Positions 1 through 10,697 of a stretch of 64,000 bases of DNA are shown here, one piece after another. A program made the translations under genes and the position numbers. This DNA is from Bryopsis sp. KO-2023 (taxonomy: Eukaryota; Chlorophyta; Ulvophyceae; Bryopsidales; Bryopsidaceae), in NCBI GenBank assembly GCA_030272585.1, contig BSYQ01000002.1, forward strand, positions 8,494,001-8,558,000. The letters are read 5' to 3'. Under the pieces are notes generated by a model. It saw nothing but the letters and a program-made list of their open reading frames with translations. It did no database searches and was not told where the DNA came from. Numbering within the stretch: the stretch's first letter is position 1; each line of letters opens with the position of its first letter.

Positions 1-982
1 CAAAACAAGCGAACGACAGGACTGAATGGCTACTGCTTATCGCCAGCGTTTCGTAGAGCGCATCCATCCTATTCAGTCGAAAATAGAACAGAAATCGCTC
101 TTCTTGCCTGACATTGCCGAAATTCTCGATTTCGATTCGCAAGAACTTGATGGAGTTTTCGACAAGGGAACACTCAACACGCAACGGCAACATGTGGCAA
201 CATGTGACAGTCGATTGATTGCCCAAATGAAAAAACTAGACCACAACCAAACAGCAATGTTCTTTTCACCAAGAGAGCCAACCCCTCCCATGTCCAATCA
301 AAAGCCAAGTTCCCTACAACCATGAAAGCCAAGATTTGCATTCCTCCTCTTTATCAGAGAAGCTCTCACAAAGCAAAGCAGTGGAATAAATATTTGGCAC
401 TGAAAACAGTGCTCATGCCAGCAGAAACCCTGGCCTTGCTTTTGCACCATGTTCGAGCAGAAGGGGTGCTGCATCCCATTTCCCCTGAAACGGACCACCT
501 GACCGATCCAGGAGGAAGGCGATCGTGGAGCGCGCGCGTGTCTGGAAATCTTGTTCCACGCAGTAACATTTTTGGCGGCGCGGGTGTTCCAATGGCTTAA
601 AAACGCCACCAACGATTGATCGTCTGCGTCGCCACGGCTCCCCCAAAACGTCGACGGAAGCAGTCATGCTCCAAAAACAAATCAACCTCCGTGCCCTAAC
701 CCCCATACACCCGCAATCAACTCCACGATCGGCCGACCCGATCTCTTCAAAAGCGGATATGGAAAACGGCATCCAGCCTCGCACAACAGATCAAAGAAGG
801 ATCTTGGGAGGGGGGATGTGCGAACAGGGTGCGAGTGCCGACCAGTTTTGCAGGCGTTTGAGTATTGCGGTTCGTTCCTCTGACTTTAGACATTCGTTCT
901 AGTGCTGTGATCATCATTCTATCAGTCCGTGCTAGAGGAAACGAAAGTGGGAATACAGGAGCGTCTTTCAAATACCCCCATT
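1..982. other. Left flank, single copy, no supported gene
   Basis: This stretch ends where block A begins and I see no second copy of it in the window. Open frames of 60-120 codons occur on both strands and overlap one another, with no recognisable domain and no convincing splice pattern. The frames at 26-325 and 322-600 have unremarkable composition and I do not recognise them. No tRNA, TIR or tandem repeat was seen. Confidence 0.5.
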
Positions 983-1002
983 ACAGTCTAGAACTACGTT
1001 GT
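983..1002 (+). repeat. Left 20-base terminal inverted repeat, copy 1
   Basis: The motif ACAGTCTAGAACTACGTTGT begins exactly where block A begins. The same 20 bases occur at 19978 and 15533 on this strand and inverted at 37919-37938. In each case the GTTGT side faces the recombinase gene, as expected for the two ends of one element. No target-site duplication is evident around it. Confidence 0.7.
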
Positions 1003-1137
1003 GGATTCGCTCATTAAATGGATGTAATGACGAATTCGGATCCGCCATTCACGCCCACGGATCCGGTTCCAAAACGATGGTACCGGCTCGTCTTGGGACA
1101 CCCGGTACCGGTCCCTTCGGATCAGGTACCAGGATTA

Positions 1138-1158
1138 GCGCCGCGCGAAGCGCGGCGC
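1138..1158. other. GC-rich perfect hairpin (also 20133-20153)
   Basis: A 9-base arm GCGCCGCGC and its perfect complement flank a GAA loop. It lies 155 bases inside the element's left end, after a run of GGATCC/GGTACC palindromes (about 1041-1130). It could be a recombinase-binding or transcription signal, but the function is unknown. Confidence 0.6.
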
Positions 1159-1170
1159 GAAATTTTTTGA

Positions 1171-1654
1171 GCCACATTAGTCATCATCACAAGTTTCTGT
1201 CGTGACAGACTGATTCGAAACCAACTTCTAACAGATTCTGGCGGCTATTCTTGCTTGGGCAAAGTCGACGGAGTTGATTCGGACGGTTTGCTGAAATCGT
1301 TAGACTATCGGGCGTCGCCAGACGTTAGACTGTTTCCCGATGGTTCGCAGGACAAAGTGGGTAACTTTTTCGTTGTGTGACGTCGTCGAGCTTGTTTCGA
1401 TCAATTTCCATGCTGCAGAACAACTTCGCTTGATCGGAACGTCCTCGACGACATCACACAACAGTATAGAAACGGAAAGTTAGTCTCGCAGTCACGCCCC
1501 CATCACGACAACGTCGTTACTTTGAGGCCGAATCTTCGAGACGTCGTTAAGGACGTCAATATCAATTTTCGCAGACAGTTGCAGAACTCTCTCGTTCGAA
1601 ATAAAGAAGCCGGCTTCGGTCGCCAAGAGAACGTGGGCAGTCTAGAAAGACTGT
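1171..1654 (+). other. Two adjacent open frames, possible 5' exons (also 20166-20649)
   Basis: Frame one is open from 1171 to a stop at 1378-1380 and frame two from 1381 to the stop ending 1654. Both read as ordinary mixed-composition protein without low complexity. Neither has an obvious ATG or a clear splice donor. They lie upstream of the first recombinase exon I can place (1959), so they could be 5' exons of that gene or a separate small gene. I do not recognise the proteins. The junction between the frames falls in the inverted repeat at 1372-1462, so an RNA fold there could matter. Confidence 0.25.
1372..1462. repeat. Imperfect inverted repeat with 33-base arms (also 20367-20457)
   Basis: Arms at 1372-1404 and 1430-1462 pair imperfectly; the outer GTTGTGTGA and inner TTGATC segments match best. 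The 25-base loop contains CTGCAG. It lies about 390 bases inside the left TIR, where a subterminal recombination or transcription signal could sit. Block A2 holds an identical copy. Confidence 0.7.
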
Positions 1655-2035
1655 AAAGAAAAAAATGAAACCGACTCAGAGTGTCCCACACTCCACAGAC
1701 TGCAGAGGAAAAAGCGGCTTGTGTCGTGAGAGAAGTGTGAGAAAGAAACGATGAATTCAGTTGCGGTTGCGTGACCATCACGACAGTGTCCTCATGTGAC
1801 GTCTCTTTTTCCGCTGTGTGGCGTTTTCGAGTACGTTTGCAGCGCATGATTATTATTTTTCTTAATTGACGAATAAGTTTTTAATTCTTCATTTCAGAGT
1901 TTCATTCTTTTTCATGCATTTTAATTGTCCTTTGTACTTCCTCTTTTTTTTCATGTAGTGCATGCATCAAGAGCAACAAAGATGCGATAGCATACCTGCA
2001 GCAACATCATCTTGAGCCCAAGGGTAAGAATTGTT

Positions 2036-2077
2036 GCGGTTTCCAGGATTCGAACCTGGTTAACAACCATTAACCGC
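2036..2077 (-). tRNA. Truncated tRNA-like element in an intron
   Basis: On the minus strand a T-arm with perfect 5-bp stem (CCAGG, loop TTCGAAT, CCTGG) is enclosed by an acceptor-like 6-bp stem (GCGGTT with AACCGC) with only about 11 bases between. A GTT triplet lies where an Asn anticodon would be. It sits in the 93-base intron between exons 1959-2023 and 2117-2359. No complete D-arm or anticodon arm can be drawn. It may be a decayed tRNA-Asn, a minihelix-like RNA or a SINE remnant. Confidence 0.35.
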
Positions 2078-3029
2078 GAAGCTATAATGAATTTTTTTAT
2101 TCACTCTTATTTTTAGATGTTCATCAATTCCTGACCAAACGTGGGTTGAAAAAAAACGGGGAGTACGGCTTGCAAATCAAAGTGAAAGGTAAAAAAAAAA
2201 AAATCACCTACCTAACCTTGCTGGCCAACGTGCATGCCGTCCACGGAGAGCCCTGGAGGTTTATCGAACCTCTTTTTGGCTCAACATGGGACTTGCCGCG
2301 TGTGGAGAAAAAACTGCGGGAAATTTGGGAATCTTCAGATTTACAATCCTTCATTGAAAGTAAGTAAAGATTTGATTTTCTTAATTTTAGAAGATAAAAC
2401 AGAATCTCAGAATATGTTTAATCCCCCCCCACACTTCTTTTTCCCTGTTTTAAACTGTAGAATAATCATATCATCCGGTTTTTTGTTTTGGAGTGGAAAA
2501 TAAAAATGCATTCTGAATTCCCCCTCCCCCCCTCCCAGTTTTTTTTCCTCCTCCCAAGGTTTCATCAATTTCCAATTCTCTTTTTGCATACATTGTACCT
2601 TTCTATGCAGAAATCGGTGCACCTAATGATGAAATCCCTGACGAACCAACAACCGAAGGAATTATGGAAGACGAAGGAGAGCTGGTTGAAGCATCGACGA
2701 TTCAGGAAATCTCTTCAAAGAAGGACGAGCCGAAGACGGTTGATGCACGTGGGGAAAAAGAGAAAAAAACAAAAAAACCAACCATGAATGTGAGAAAAAA
2801 ATTTGCAGACATGTGCAAGCGAGCCTTAGAATCGAGAGATATCACTAAATTTTTGATCGCGATTGGGCTGAGTGAATCGATTGTTAAAAAATATACGGGA
2901 CGGGATTTGGATACCGCTTGCGAAGGACCTTCAACAACCCAACGCACCCTTCTTCATATCGAGAACATGATGACAGAGCAATCCCGAGCTACGCGGTGCA
3001 CGGCGTATATGGATTTGAATGCATATATG

Positions 3030-3526
3030 GTAATTGTCAACCTTTTTTTAAGGGGGGGGGGAGTATATGCAATTCTGTTCATTGGTATTTGATTTTTTTT
3101 TTCGCATGTAGAAGGGAAAAAAAATATGTATTTATTTGATTCATTTTTCCTACTTTTTTTTTCTTCCTCTTTTCCCGTTTCTCCCGTTTTTCCTGTTTTT
3201 CCTGTTTTTCCGATCCCCCCTATTTTCCCATCTCCTTGTTCCCTACCTACCCTACCCTACCCTACCTTCTTTCTTTTATTTATTTTCTTCCTCTTCCCTG
3301 TTTTTAGATATTTTCTATAACTCACCTGCAATCGGGCTGGTTGGTTGGCTGGCTGGTTGGTTGGCTTGCTGGCTGGCTGGCTGGCTGGTTGGCGGGCTGG
3401 CGGGTTGGTCGGTTGGTTAGCTGGCTGACTTCCACAACAGTCTGTCTAAAACACACGCAAAAGGCTCAAAAATTCTGTTGTTTAAGAACAATAATGATAG
3501 TTATTGATTTATTGTTGTTAATGCAG
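3030..3526 (+). other. Intron with pyrimidine and GGCT/GGTT simple repeats (also 22025-22521)
   Basis: The intron separates exons ending GCATATATG and beginning TTATGG. It holds a CCCGTTTTTCCTG-like pyrimidine run (3165-3310), a four-fold CCCTA stretch near 3250 and a GGTT/GGCT tetranucleotide array (3337-3425). The open frames over the array only reflect its periodicity. Confidence 0.7.
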
Positions 3527-4040
3527 TTATGGTTGAGAGTTAAAGAAAATCGCGGCGATGAAGGGCCTTTCATGGTTGAAAATGGGATGGGATTAATGTA
3601 CATCTACGAATATGATAGTGGTGTAGTTCGTTTAGATGGCAATCAGCCATTCTTTCCAGAAACTTTTCAGGGGGGGGCATGGGAAAAGTACGAATTGGGT
3701 CACGATGCTCTTAACACACTTGAGGTGGGACGGATGGAAAAAATGATTTCCAATCTCACCTTTTTCCAAACCATGCAACATGATTTGTTGCAAACCCCGG
3801 TGGTGATGAAGTTTTCGACATACCCCTCGCTGGTGGCTTGCCTACGAGCGAAAGACAAACAAGCACCTGAGAAAAGAAAAAGGTAAGTAAGAAAAAAAAT
3901 AAATTAATTAAGGTACAAAAAAATAACATTTACACTGATGCTTAACGTTTTTTCTGGATATTTTCGAACTCGTGTCTTTGTTTTTCCTATAACAAATTTT
4001 ATTTCTATATATACTACTTTTCAATTTTATATATATATAG

Positions 4041-4138
4041 ATCTGTATATATAGCCTACAACACACTTTCGTGAACGGGCTGCACTCAGTCGTTTGGCCT
4101 TGTGTAAACTACTTTTCAATTCAATATCTGTATATATA
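4041..4138 (+). mobile_element. 72-base LINE 3'-tail insertion with target-site duplication (also 23036-23133)
   Basis: The 13-base ATCTGTATATATA flanks the insert at 4041-4053 and 4126-4138. The body 4054-4125 resembles the last part of the nearby LINE's 3' UTR (11100-11173): it starts GCCTA, shares CGTGAA and CGGGCTGCACTC, then TGTGTAAA and TTTCAAT. This is what an extremely 5'-truncated LINE copy, or a SINE using the LINE tail, leaves behind. It lies in the intron between exons 3527-3882 and 4367-4661. Confidence 0.7.
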
Positions 4139-6105
4139 CATACAAAAAAAAAAATCAGGAAAAAAGAATAAAAAATAGGTTGCACCAACACTCTCCTACT
4201 TTTTTTTCTCCTTCTTCTTCTTTTGAATAGGACAATATCAATCCACAGACATCCAACTGAAATATATAGAAAAAAATATTTTCGACAATATTATACTCAT
4301 GAAAACCTTGAAAATAAGAAACAAATGAATGGGATTAAATAAGAAATTCTTTTTTATTCTACTAAGGGATTTCAAAGATCGCCAGGAAACGGTTCCACTA
4401 GCACCAGGGATTGATTTGTTGATAAAAAAAAATCTTCAATCCCGCGAATGGCTCAGACTTGCTTGTACTTCACCTCACCGGGCACGTGTTCCTCTACGAT
4501 GCCGAGCGATGTCAATGTCCCAGACTTTTAGTGTCTCCAGATTTGGAGACGCTAAGATCTGGGACATAGCCGATCTCTTCCCATTGTCATACCCGGTGAA
4601 GGCAGGGCATCAAGACATAAGGGTGTTGTACTGCGTTCAACAGACCCATAAAACACGCTCCGTAAGAAAGAGAAAAATAGTATAAAATTCAACAATTAAA
4701 TTATTATTATTATTTAAATCAAGCACTCTCAACCAGCCTTGGTGCCAGTTTTTTTCCCCCTGTTGAGTGAAAACAACAGATTATTAAAAAAAACACATAT
4801 TTATTATCGTAGAGTTTGACGTTTACAGGATTCCCGACCTGCTGACTGGGCAGTCCTTCCGCGTCATCGTGATCCTCTTCAATGCCCAATTGGATCGATT
4901 GGACTGTGGCTAGCATTCCGGAATCTTGTGCTCCTTGAACCATTTCCCCCGCTCGACAAACACAAGCGGGAGTGGTGCGTCCTAATCAACAAATAATAGA
5001 TTAGCCGACATCAGCCCAAAACTTTGTTTCCACTATTCTCAACCACAACCAGAATATCTAGGTAGAAATATCCGTCTTTCTTTCTTCAGAAAAACTCCTA
5101 CCACAGAAATGACGTCCTATTTATGCACAATATTTCAAAATCAAATCCCACTCACTCAAAATATTTTGCTCTCATTCAGCCCCTTTTTTTTTTCAAATTC
5201 ACAATCTTTCTCCGCCCCCCCCCACCCCCCACTATCCATTATAAAAAAAACACACCCCAGTGAATTTCCAGACTAATAAGTAAGCCATCAATATTTTTCC
5301 TGTGTTTTTTTCTTTTCTTGACACATTTCTGGAAAGATTGTCAGCAAATTAGTGCTGCAAGTGGCCCCCGTATCAAAGAAACACATGGTATAGCGAATTT
5401 TAACTAATAATCAATCTTTTTCCTGTTATTTATCTATTTATATTTTTTTTGGACACATTTCTGGAGAGATTGTCAACAAATCAGTGCAGCAAGTCCCCCC
5501 TCCCCTTCTCCTCAAAATTTTTCTGTCACATATTGATACTTGCCACTTTTCTCACACACTCAATTTCCCAGAAGTATTACTCACAGAAAAAAAAATATAT
5601 ATATATATACTTAAAATGTTCCCCTTTTTTTCCAGAAGGGGGGTATCTTCATATCATCTCTTTTAGGCCCCCGACAGACCCCTTTTTGTATTCTGCCAAT
5701 GCTTGCGGGTGAATGAAGCCAAGACAAATCTGGAATTCTTTTGTTTTCACCTGAAGGTTAAAACACAATCAAAATCAGACGACGAACACAACAAACAGTA
5801 AAATTTTATCCCTTAAGAAAATAAAATAAAAAGAAGAGAAGATGCACGCGCCTTCGCACTCATGTAATATATATAAATATATAATAATATAATATATGGT
5901 TGCATATACTCTGCGTGCGCTTGCCCTCGGTCAAGCGCTTTTTCTGACGCTCTCGGCCGTACTACCGTGGCGCTTCCCAGTGTCGCCTCGCCGGGGCTCG
6001 TGCCTCTGCCCGGTGCTGGTCGCGCCGTCGTCGGCCGTGCGATTTTCCGTGCATTTCCGTGCATTCTTCCCTGTTCCTTGCGGGCCTCCGATTCCCCAGC
6101 TTGCT

Positions 6106-7470
6106 ATGTCGCCTAAACCCAAGACTACCCTTTACCCGCCCCCCGAGTGTGCCGCGCATTGGTGGGCTACGGACCCTGAGGCAGGGGATGGCTTGATCCA
6201 GAAATTGGAGGCGACCGTACTGCTCTCCTGCACCTCGTCGGAACTCCAGCTCCTCTGTCGCGAGGCGAAGTTGCGCTACCTCCAGACGAAGGCGGACAAC
6301 GTGAAGAACCTGTTAACGTTCTGCAAACTATATCGTGCCCAGCGGAACCCCAAGAAGAAACCCGGTGAAAAACGTACTGCCCCTCCTTCGCCCGTCCGCC
6401 CCGTTCCTGGATCTCGTGCTCCTCCGTCCCGCACCGTCAAGAAGTACGTCAAGATGTTTGACGATGCGAGACCCAGCCCAATTCCGGAGGAAGCCCCCTT
6501 CCCTCCCCCCACCCCTGGCTCAGCTTCCCCTCGCTCTTCATCCCCGTTGCCGCCCCCAACCCAACCTCCCCCCCAGTCTTCTCCCTCCCCTCTTCCCCCC
6601 TTTTCCCAGACTGACATCTCCCAGGAGGTTATTGGGGCCCTGGAATCCTTCCAGCTGTTTGTGGCTTCTGAAGAGGAGAAAACTGGCAGCCCCATCAAGG
6701 ACCCTGTTTTGCTGCAAGTGAAGGAGCAGATGGTGCGAGCCCATGCGCTGATGCAAGGCTGGCTGGCTGCCTCTCCCCCTCCTCCCCCTCCTCCCCCTCC
6801 CCCTCCCCCTCTGCCCACCGCAGAGATCAAACGCACTATGGCACAAGTGCTTAAGGAGGGTCTCCCCTCCTCGGCCCCTCCCCCCGCTGTTGCCCCCTGG
6901 AATGATTCCCTGACCAAAATCTACAACCCCGGTGACCCGAAATTCTCCAAGGTGTACATCCAGCCGCATTCTTTCGGCCTCCGGTTCCAGTCTATGTTAT
7001 CACCCCCCAGCCAGGTGATCCGAGTGAAGCGCACTGTTACCGGGGGATTCAAGGTCATGTGTTCTATGGGCCCTCTCCCTGACTTCATTGACATTGAGGG
7101 GTATGGCTCTTGGGCTGCCTGGCGGAAACCAGTTGCTGATACGATGGACATTGTGGTGGAACGAGTGGCTAAGGATGTTACTTCCGGGGAGTTGCGGCGG
7201 GACCTGTTGCCTGCTAACCCCATTTTGGAGCCCACAGATTGCATCTCCAATGTTCAGCGTCTCCATCGCAAGGCCCCTGGGAAGGTGGATCTTGAACCCT
7301 CCCTCTCGGTCCGGCTCACCCTACCCATCCCTTTGGCAGAGGCCATCCTGGCGCAAGGCTTCCTCTACTTCCAATTTGAACCCCACAAAGTGCGTTTGTA
7401 TGAACGCTCTTCCCGCTGCCACAACTGTGGGAAGACTGGACATCTCGCCTCAGCATGTTGGAGCCAATGA
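6106..7470 (+). CDS. LINE ORF1, CCHC zinc-knuckle RNA-binding protein, copy 1
   Basis: This is the nucleic-acid chaperone protein of the LINE. In this reading it has about 454 residues. The middle is proline- and serine-rich (a pure proline run near residues 223-237) and the C terminus carries CHNCGKTGHLASAC, a C-x2-C-x4-H-x4-C knuckle. The frame is open further upstream to an ATG at 5896. That ATG overlaps the target-site duplication, so part of it is host DNA, and I prefer the next Met at 6106 (starting MSPKPKTT). The stop overlaps the start of ORF2 (ATG 7455), so ORF2 probably depends on re-initiation or coupling. Confidence 0.8.
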   Translation: MSPKPKTTLYPPPECAAHWWATDPEAGDGLIQKLEATVLLSCTSSELQLLCREAKLRYLQTKADNVKNLLTFCKLYRAQRNPKKKPGEKRTAPPSPVRPVPGSRAPPSRTVKKYVKMFDDARPSPIPEEAPFPPPTPGSASPRSSSPLPPPTQPPPQSSPSPLPPFSQTDISQEVIGALESFQLFVASEEEKTGSPIKDPVLLQVKEQMVRAHALMQGWLAASPPPPPPPPPPPPLPTAEIKRTMAQVLKEGLPSSAPPPAVAPWNDSLTKIYNPGDPKFSKVYIQPHSFGLRFQSMLSPPSQVIRVKRTVTGGFKVMCSMGPLPDFIDIEGYGSWAAWRKPVADTMDIVVERVAKDVTSGELRRDLLPANPILEPTDCISNVQRLHRKAPGKVDLEPSLSVRLTLPIPLAEAILAQGFLYFQFEPHKVRLYERSSRCHNCGKTGHLASACWSQ

Positions 7471-10400
7471 AGGGGCTCCGTGTGGGCCAAATAAACATGG
7501 GCAGAAGGACAATTGCCCTGGACACTCTACAAGGAATTCTACAGAAATTTGCCTTTGAGGTGATCGTGATCCAAGAACCTACTTTTGATTTAGCGAAAGG
7601 GAAAAACCTAGTGCCGGGCTACACGACTTATACTAATCGGGGCTGGAATGTCACGCTGGTCCGGAATAATATTGAGGTGACTGAGGTCATGGATGCGGAA
7701 GACAACGTTCTTTCGGTCGTCCTTGCCCTCCCCTCTGCCAGGGTGGGGATCGTGAATGTTTATCTCAATCACTCGACGGGGACTGGGCTGGGGAATTGGC
7801 GCCTCCACCTTTCCACGCTCAAGCCCAGGGTGCCGTACCTTTTGACGGCTGGGGATGTCAATGGGAGGTCTGCTTGGTGGGGCGATCGGGCGACCCCCAC
7901 AAACTATGTTGGTGGTCTGGTGGAAGAGCTGATTCTGGATACTAATATGCATGTGTTGAACCACTCCGGGGCGTCCCCTACGTATTACTCTACTTGTGGC
8001 CACCCCCCCTCCTGGCTGGATCTCACCCTCTGCTCTGGGGCGCTCCTTCCTTTCGTGACCAACTGGGATTCCCATCCGGATCTTGAATGGCACTCAGACC
8101 ATCGTGGACTGGTGACGGAGCTGAACTTTTCTCCCCCTCGCGCCCAAGGATTCCCTATCAAGGATTTTGCTCGGACTGATTGGACTGCCATTCACGCTGT
8201 GATTGAGGCGGACACCGCTGGGTGGGTAAACCGATTTCGACGCTGCTCCTCCCCTTCTACTTTGGACTCCCTAACATCAGAGCTTACCCAGAGCTGGACA
8301 TCCACCTTCGCGGCCCACACCCCTATCAAGATGGTCCGCAATGACTGGGTCCCCTGGTGGTCCCCGGAGCTCCGTGGTGCCAAACGCCTGTGTGGCAGAT
8401 TGCAACGGCAATGGAAAGCCCACCCTACCCCCGCCAACCACAGCCTGTTCAAACAAGCTCGGACTCAATATCGCCGGGCCATTGATCAGGCCCGTACTGC
8501 ATCGTGGCTGAAGTTTTGTGAGGGTGTCACTCGGGAGAATATGTGGAAAAAACTGAGGCGTATTACGCGACCTAGACTGCCCGACATTCCCCGCCTGGAC
8601 CCCGAGGCTGGCTGGCCTCCTGACCGGGTGATGAAGGACAGTGATAAGGCCCACATTCTGGCAGAAGCCATGTTTCCCCCTTCCCTCCCTCCCTCCCCCA
8701 TTGATGAAGCTACCTTTTGTACCGAAGTGGCTGCCAAGCTCGGCACAGGGGCCAGTCCTGAGGCCTCCGTCTCTGAGGCTGATGTCTGGTATGCCATCCG
8801 TTTACTCAAGACTAAGAAAGCCCCTGGCATTGATGGCCTCCCAGCCGAATGGTTCAAGCACACGTCCAAGACGAGTATTCGGGTTTTGGCGGCTTTATTC
8901 ACGACGAGTCTCCAGCTTGGGTGGACCCCTACTGCTTTCAAGGTGGCCAGGGTCATCGCTATTCCTAAAACCCCCTCCCCCAGCCCGGACCCCAAAAAAT
9001 ATCGGCCCATTAGCCTTCTGCCAGTTATGGGCAAAATTCTGGAGAGCATTGTTAAGCGGCGCCTGATTCGGTTTTTGGAAACGAACAATAAATTGGCGGA
9101 GGCTCAGTTTGGCTTCCGCAAGGGCCGGACTACGGGCGGGGCTTTGTGGAAGATTACCTGTGACCTTTCCCACCATCAGAAGCGTGGCAATCGTTCGATT
9201 CTGGCTTCCCTTGACATCTCCAAAGCTTATGACCTAATCTGGCACCCCGGTCTACTTCATAAGATGATTCAGAAAGGTATCCCCTTGGAGCTGGTGCGGT
9301 GGGTGGCGAGTTTTGTGTCCAAGCGGCGCATGGTGGTGAAAGTGCGCAATGGCCAAGCGACTCGTAACCTGGACTTCGGGCTGCCGCAAGGTTCCCCACT
9401 ATCCCCCATCCTGTTCCTCATCTATATCGATGACCTCCTCGATACCCTCAGCCACAGCTGCCCCCTCCTCCGCCTCCAAGCCTTCGCCGATGATCTACTC
9501 CTCTGGACCAGTGGACCTGAGGCCCCAGCCCTTCATGCTCGGCTTAATGACGCCCTTGCCCTGGTGGGACACTGGAGTTCGCAATGGAAGGTGACTTTCA
9601 ACCCTTCCAAATGCTCAGTTTTGGAAGTTTCGCGGAAGCATTCGAAGCCCCCCATCGTCGTTCTTCTACATGGACAACGTCTCCCCGAGGTCTCCACTCT
9701 GAGGTACCTTGGTGTTGTTTTCAACTCCAAGCTCACATGGTCTGACCACGTGAGTGCCCAAGTCCAGAAAGGGAAAGTCTGGCTCGGCACCATCCGCAAG
9801 CTGATTCGTCATTCGTTCGGTACCCATCCCCTCGTCTTGGATCGGCTGGTGAGGCTCTGTCTCCTCCCAAAAATTTTTTACGCTGCTGAAATCTGGGTGG
9901 GCGTTACGGCAATCAAATCCGGGTGCGGGCAATTGGATGCGCTTTTGCGGATGGCGGTGATTCTTAAGGATGGCCTCTTCTCTTCTACTTCGGTGGATGC
10001 GGCCTTGGTCTGGGGTGGTCTCCCTCCCAGTGAATTCTACATTAAACTAGTGGCCAGCCTGAACTACATTCGCTTGCGCAGCCGCGGTCACAATCTATTG
10101 GACGACTTCCCACCCCCTCGGAATCACCGTTTTCCGGGCCCTTTGGAGATCCTCCGAGGCCAGGTCAGGAAGTGGACCCGCACGGAGGGGATGGCAGATT
10201 TATTGGTGGAGCTAGATGGGTTGGCTGGCCAGCCCCGGCAACCGGGAGTCCGGAGCACTAAAGCGGTTGGGAAGGCGATTGCGTTACTATTAAGGGATTT
10301 CTACACTAATGGATGGGCCCGCCAATGGCAATTTTCTGAGAAGGGTCGCCTCCTTTACGAACTGCTGCCCCAACCCCAGTTGGATTATGATTCTTCCTGG

Positions 10401-10697
10401 AGGGAATCCCTCTCCCGCACTACGATCGCCCAAACTGGCCGGTTTGCCATTGGGCATGGTGATATCCCTGTCCACCTCCACCAAATCTTTGCCTCTTCCC
10501 CGGATTGCTGGTTTTGTGCTGCCCCGGGAACGCGCCACCACCTCTTGTGGGACTGTGCCGCCCTCCACTCTGTCCGAGTCCATTGCTGCCCCGACCCGGC
10601 GTCTGAATGGGATCTAGAGCTCTTGCGAGGCCCAGCGGGGGTCTCCCTGCTTGCTCAGTTCTGTGCTTCTATGTACCGCAAAAAGGGGCAGCTCTAG
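7455..10697 (+). CDS. LINE ORF2, AP endonuclease and reverse transcriptase, copy 1
   Basis: This 1080-residue polyprotein carries out target-primed reverse transcription. The N-terminal APE-type endonuclease shows QINMGR, VIQEP (catalytic Glu near residue 41), DVNGRSAWWGD (near 136) and SDHRGL (near 214). The reverse transcriptase follows with YRPISLLPV (near 515), DISKAYD, GLPQGSPLSP (near 642) and the catalytic FADDLLLW (near 675). A C-terminal zinc-binding motif, CWFC followed by HHLLWDC, lies near 1017. I see no RNase H domain. No stop or frameshift interrupts it, so it may be active. The domain order fits a Jockey/I-like APE lineage, but the clade would need a tree. Confidence 0.95.
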   Translation: MLEPMKGLRVGQINMGRRTIALDTLQGILQKFAFEVIVIQEPTFDLAKGKNLVPGYTTYTNRGWNVTLVRNNIEVTEVMDAEDNVLSVVLALPSARVGIVNVYLNHSTGTGLGNWRLHLSTLKPRVPYLLTAGDVNGRSAWWGDRATPTNYVGGLVEELILDTNMHVLNHSGASPTYYSTCGHPPSWLDLTLCSGALLPFVTNWDSHPDLEWHSDHRGLVTELNFSPPRAQGFPIKDFARTDWTAIHAVIEADTAGWVNRFRRCSSPSTLDSLTSELTQSWTSTFAAHTPIKMVRNDWVPWWSPELRGAKRLCGRLQRQWKAHPTPANHSLFKQARTQYRRAIDQARTASWLKFCEGVTRENMWKKLRRITRPRLPDIPRLDPEAGWPPDRVMKDSDKAHILAEAMFPPSLPPSPIDEATFCTEVAAKLGTGASPEASVSEADVWYAIRLLKTKKAPGIDGLPAEWFKHTSKTSIRVLAALFTTSLQLGWTPTAFKVARVIAIPKTPSPSPDPKKYRPISLLPVMGKILESIVKRRLIRFLETNNKLAEAQFGFRKGRTTGGALWKITCDLSHHQKRGNRSILASLDISKAYDLIWHPGLLHKMIQKGIPLELVRWVASFVSKRRMVVKVRNGQATRNLDFGLPQGSPLSPILFLIYIDDLLDTLSHSCPLLRLQAFADDLLLWTSGPEAPALHARLNDALALVGHWSSQWKVTFNPSKCSVLEVSRKHSKPPIVVLLHGQRLPEVSTLRYLGVVFNSKLTWSDHVSAQVQKGKVWLGTIRKLIRHSFGTHPLVLDRLVRLCLLPKIFYAAEIWVGVTAIKSGCGQLDALLRMAVILKDGLFSSTSVDAALVWGGLPPSEFYIKLVASLNYIRLRSRGHNLLDDFPPPRNHRFPGPLEILRGQVRKWTRTEGMADLLVELDGLAGQPRQPGVRSTKAVGKAIALLLRDFYTNGWARQWQFSEKGRLLYELLPQPQLDYDSSWRESLSRTTIAQTGRFAIGHGDIPVHLHQIFASSPDCWFCAAPGTRHHLLWDCAALHSVRVHCCPDPASEWDLELLRGPAGVSLLAQFCASMYRKKGQL

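Noticed and set aside
3245..3272. CCCTA run as telomeric repeat
   Set aside because: Only about four imperfect units within a pyrimidine-rich intron, far too short and not at an end.
3126..3430. Open frames over the pyrimidine tract and GGCT array
   Set aside because: They are artefacts of simple repeats inside an intron whose flanking exons join in phase.
6276..6969. Gly-rich minus-strand frames opposite LINE ORF1 (also 25271-25964)
   Set aside because: They are the complement of the proline-rich part of ORF1 and have no independent support.
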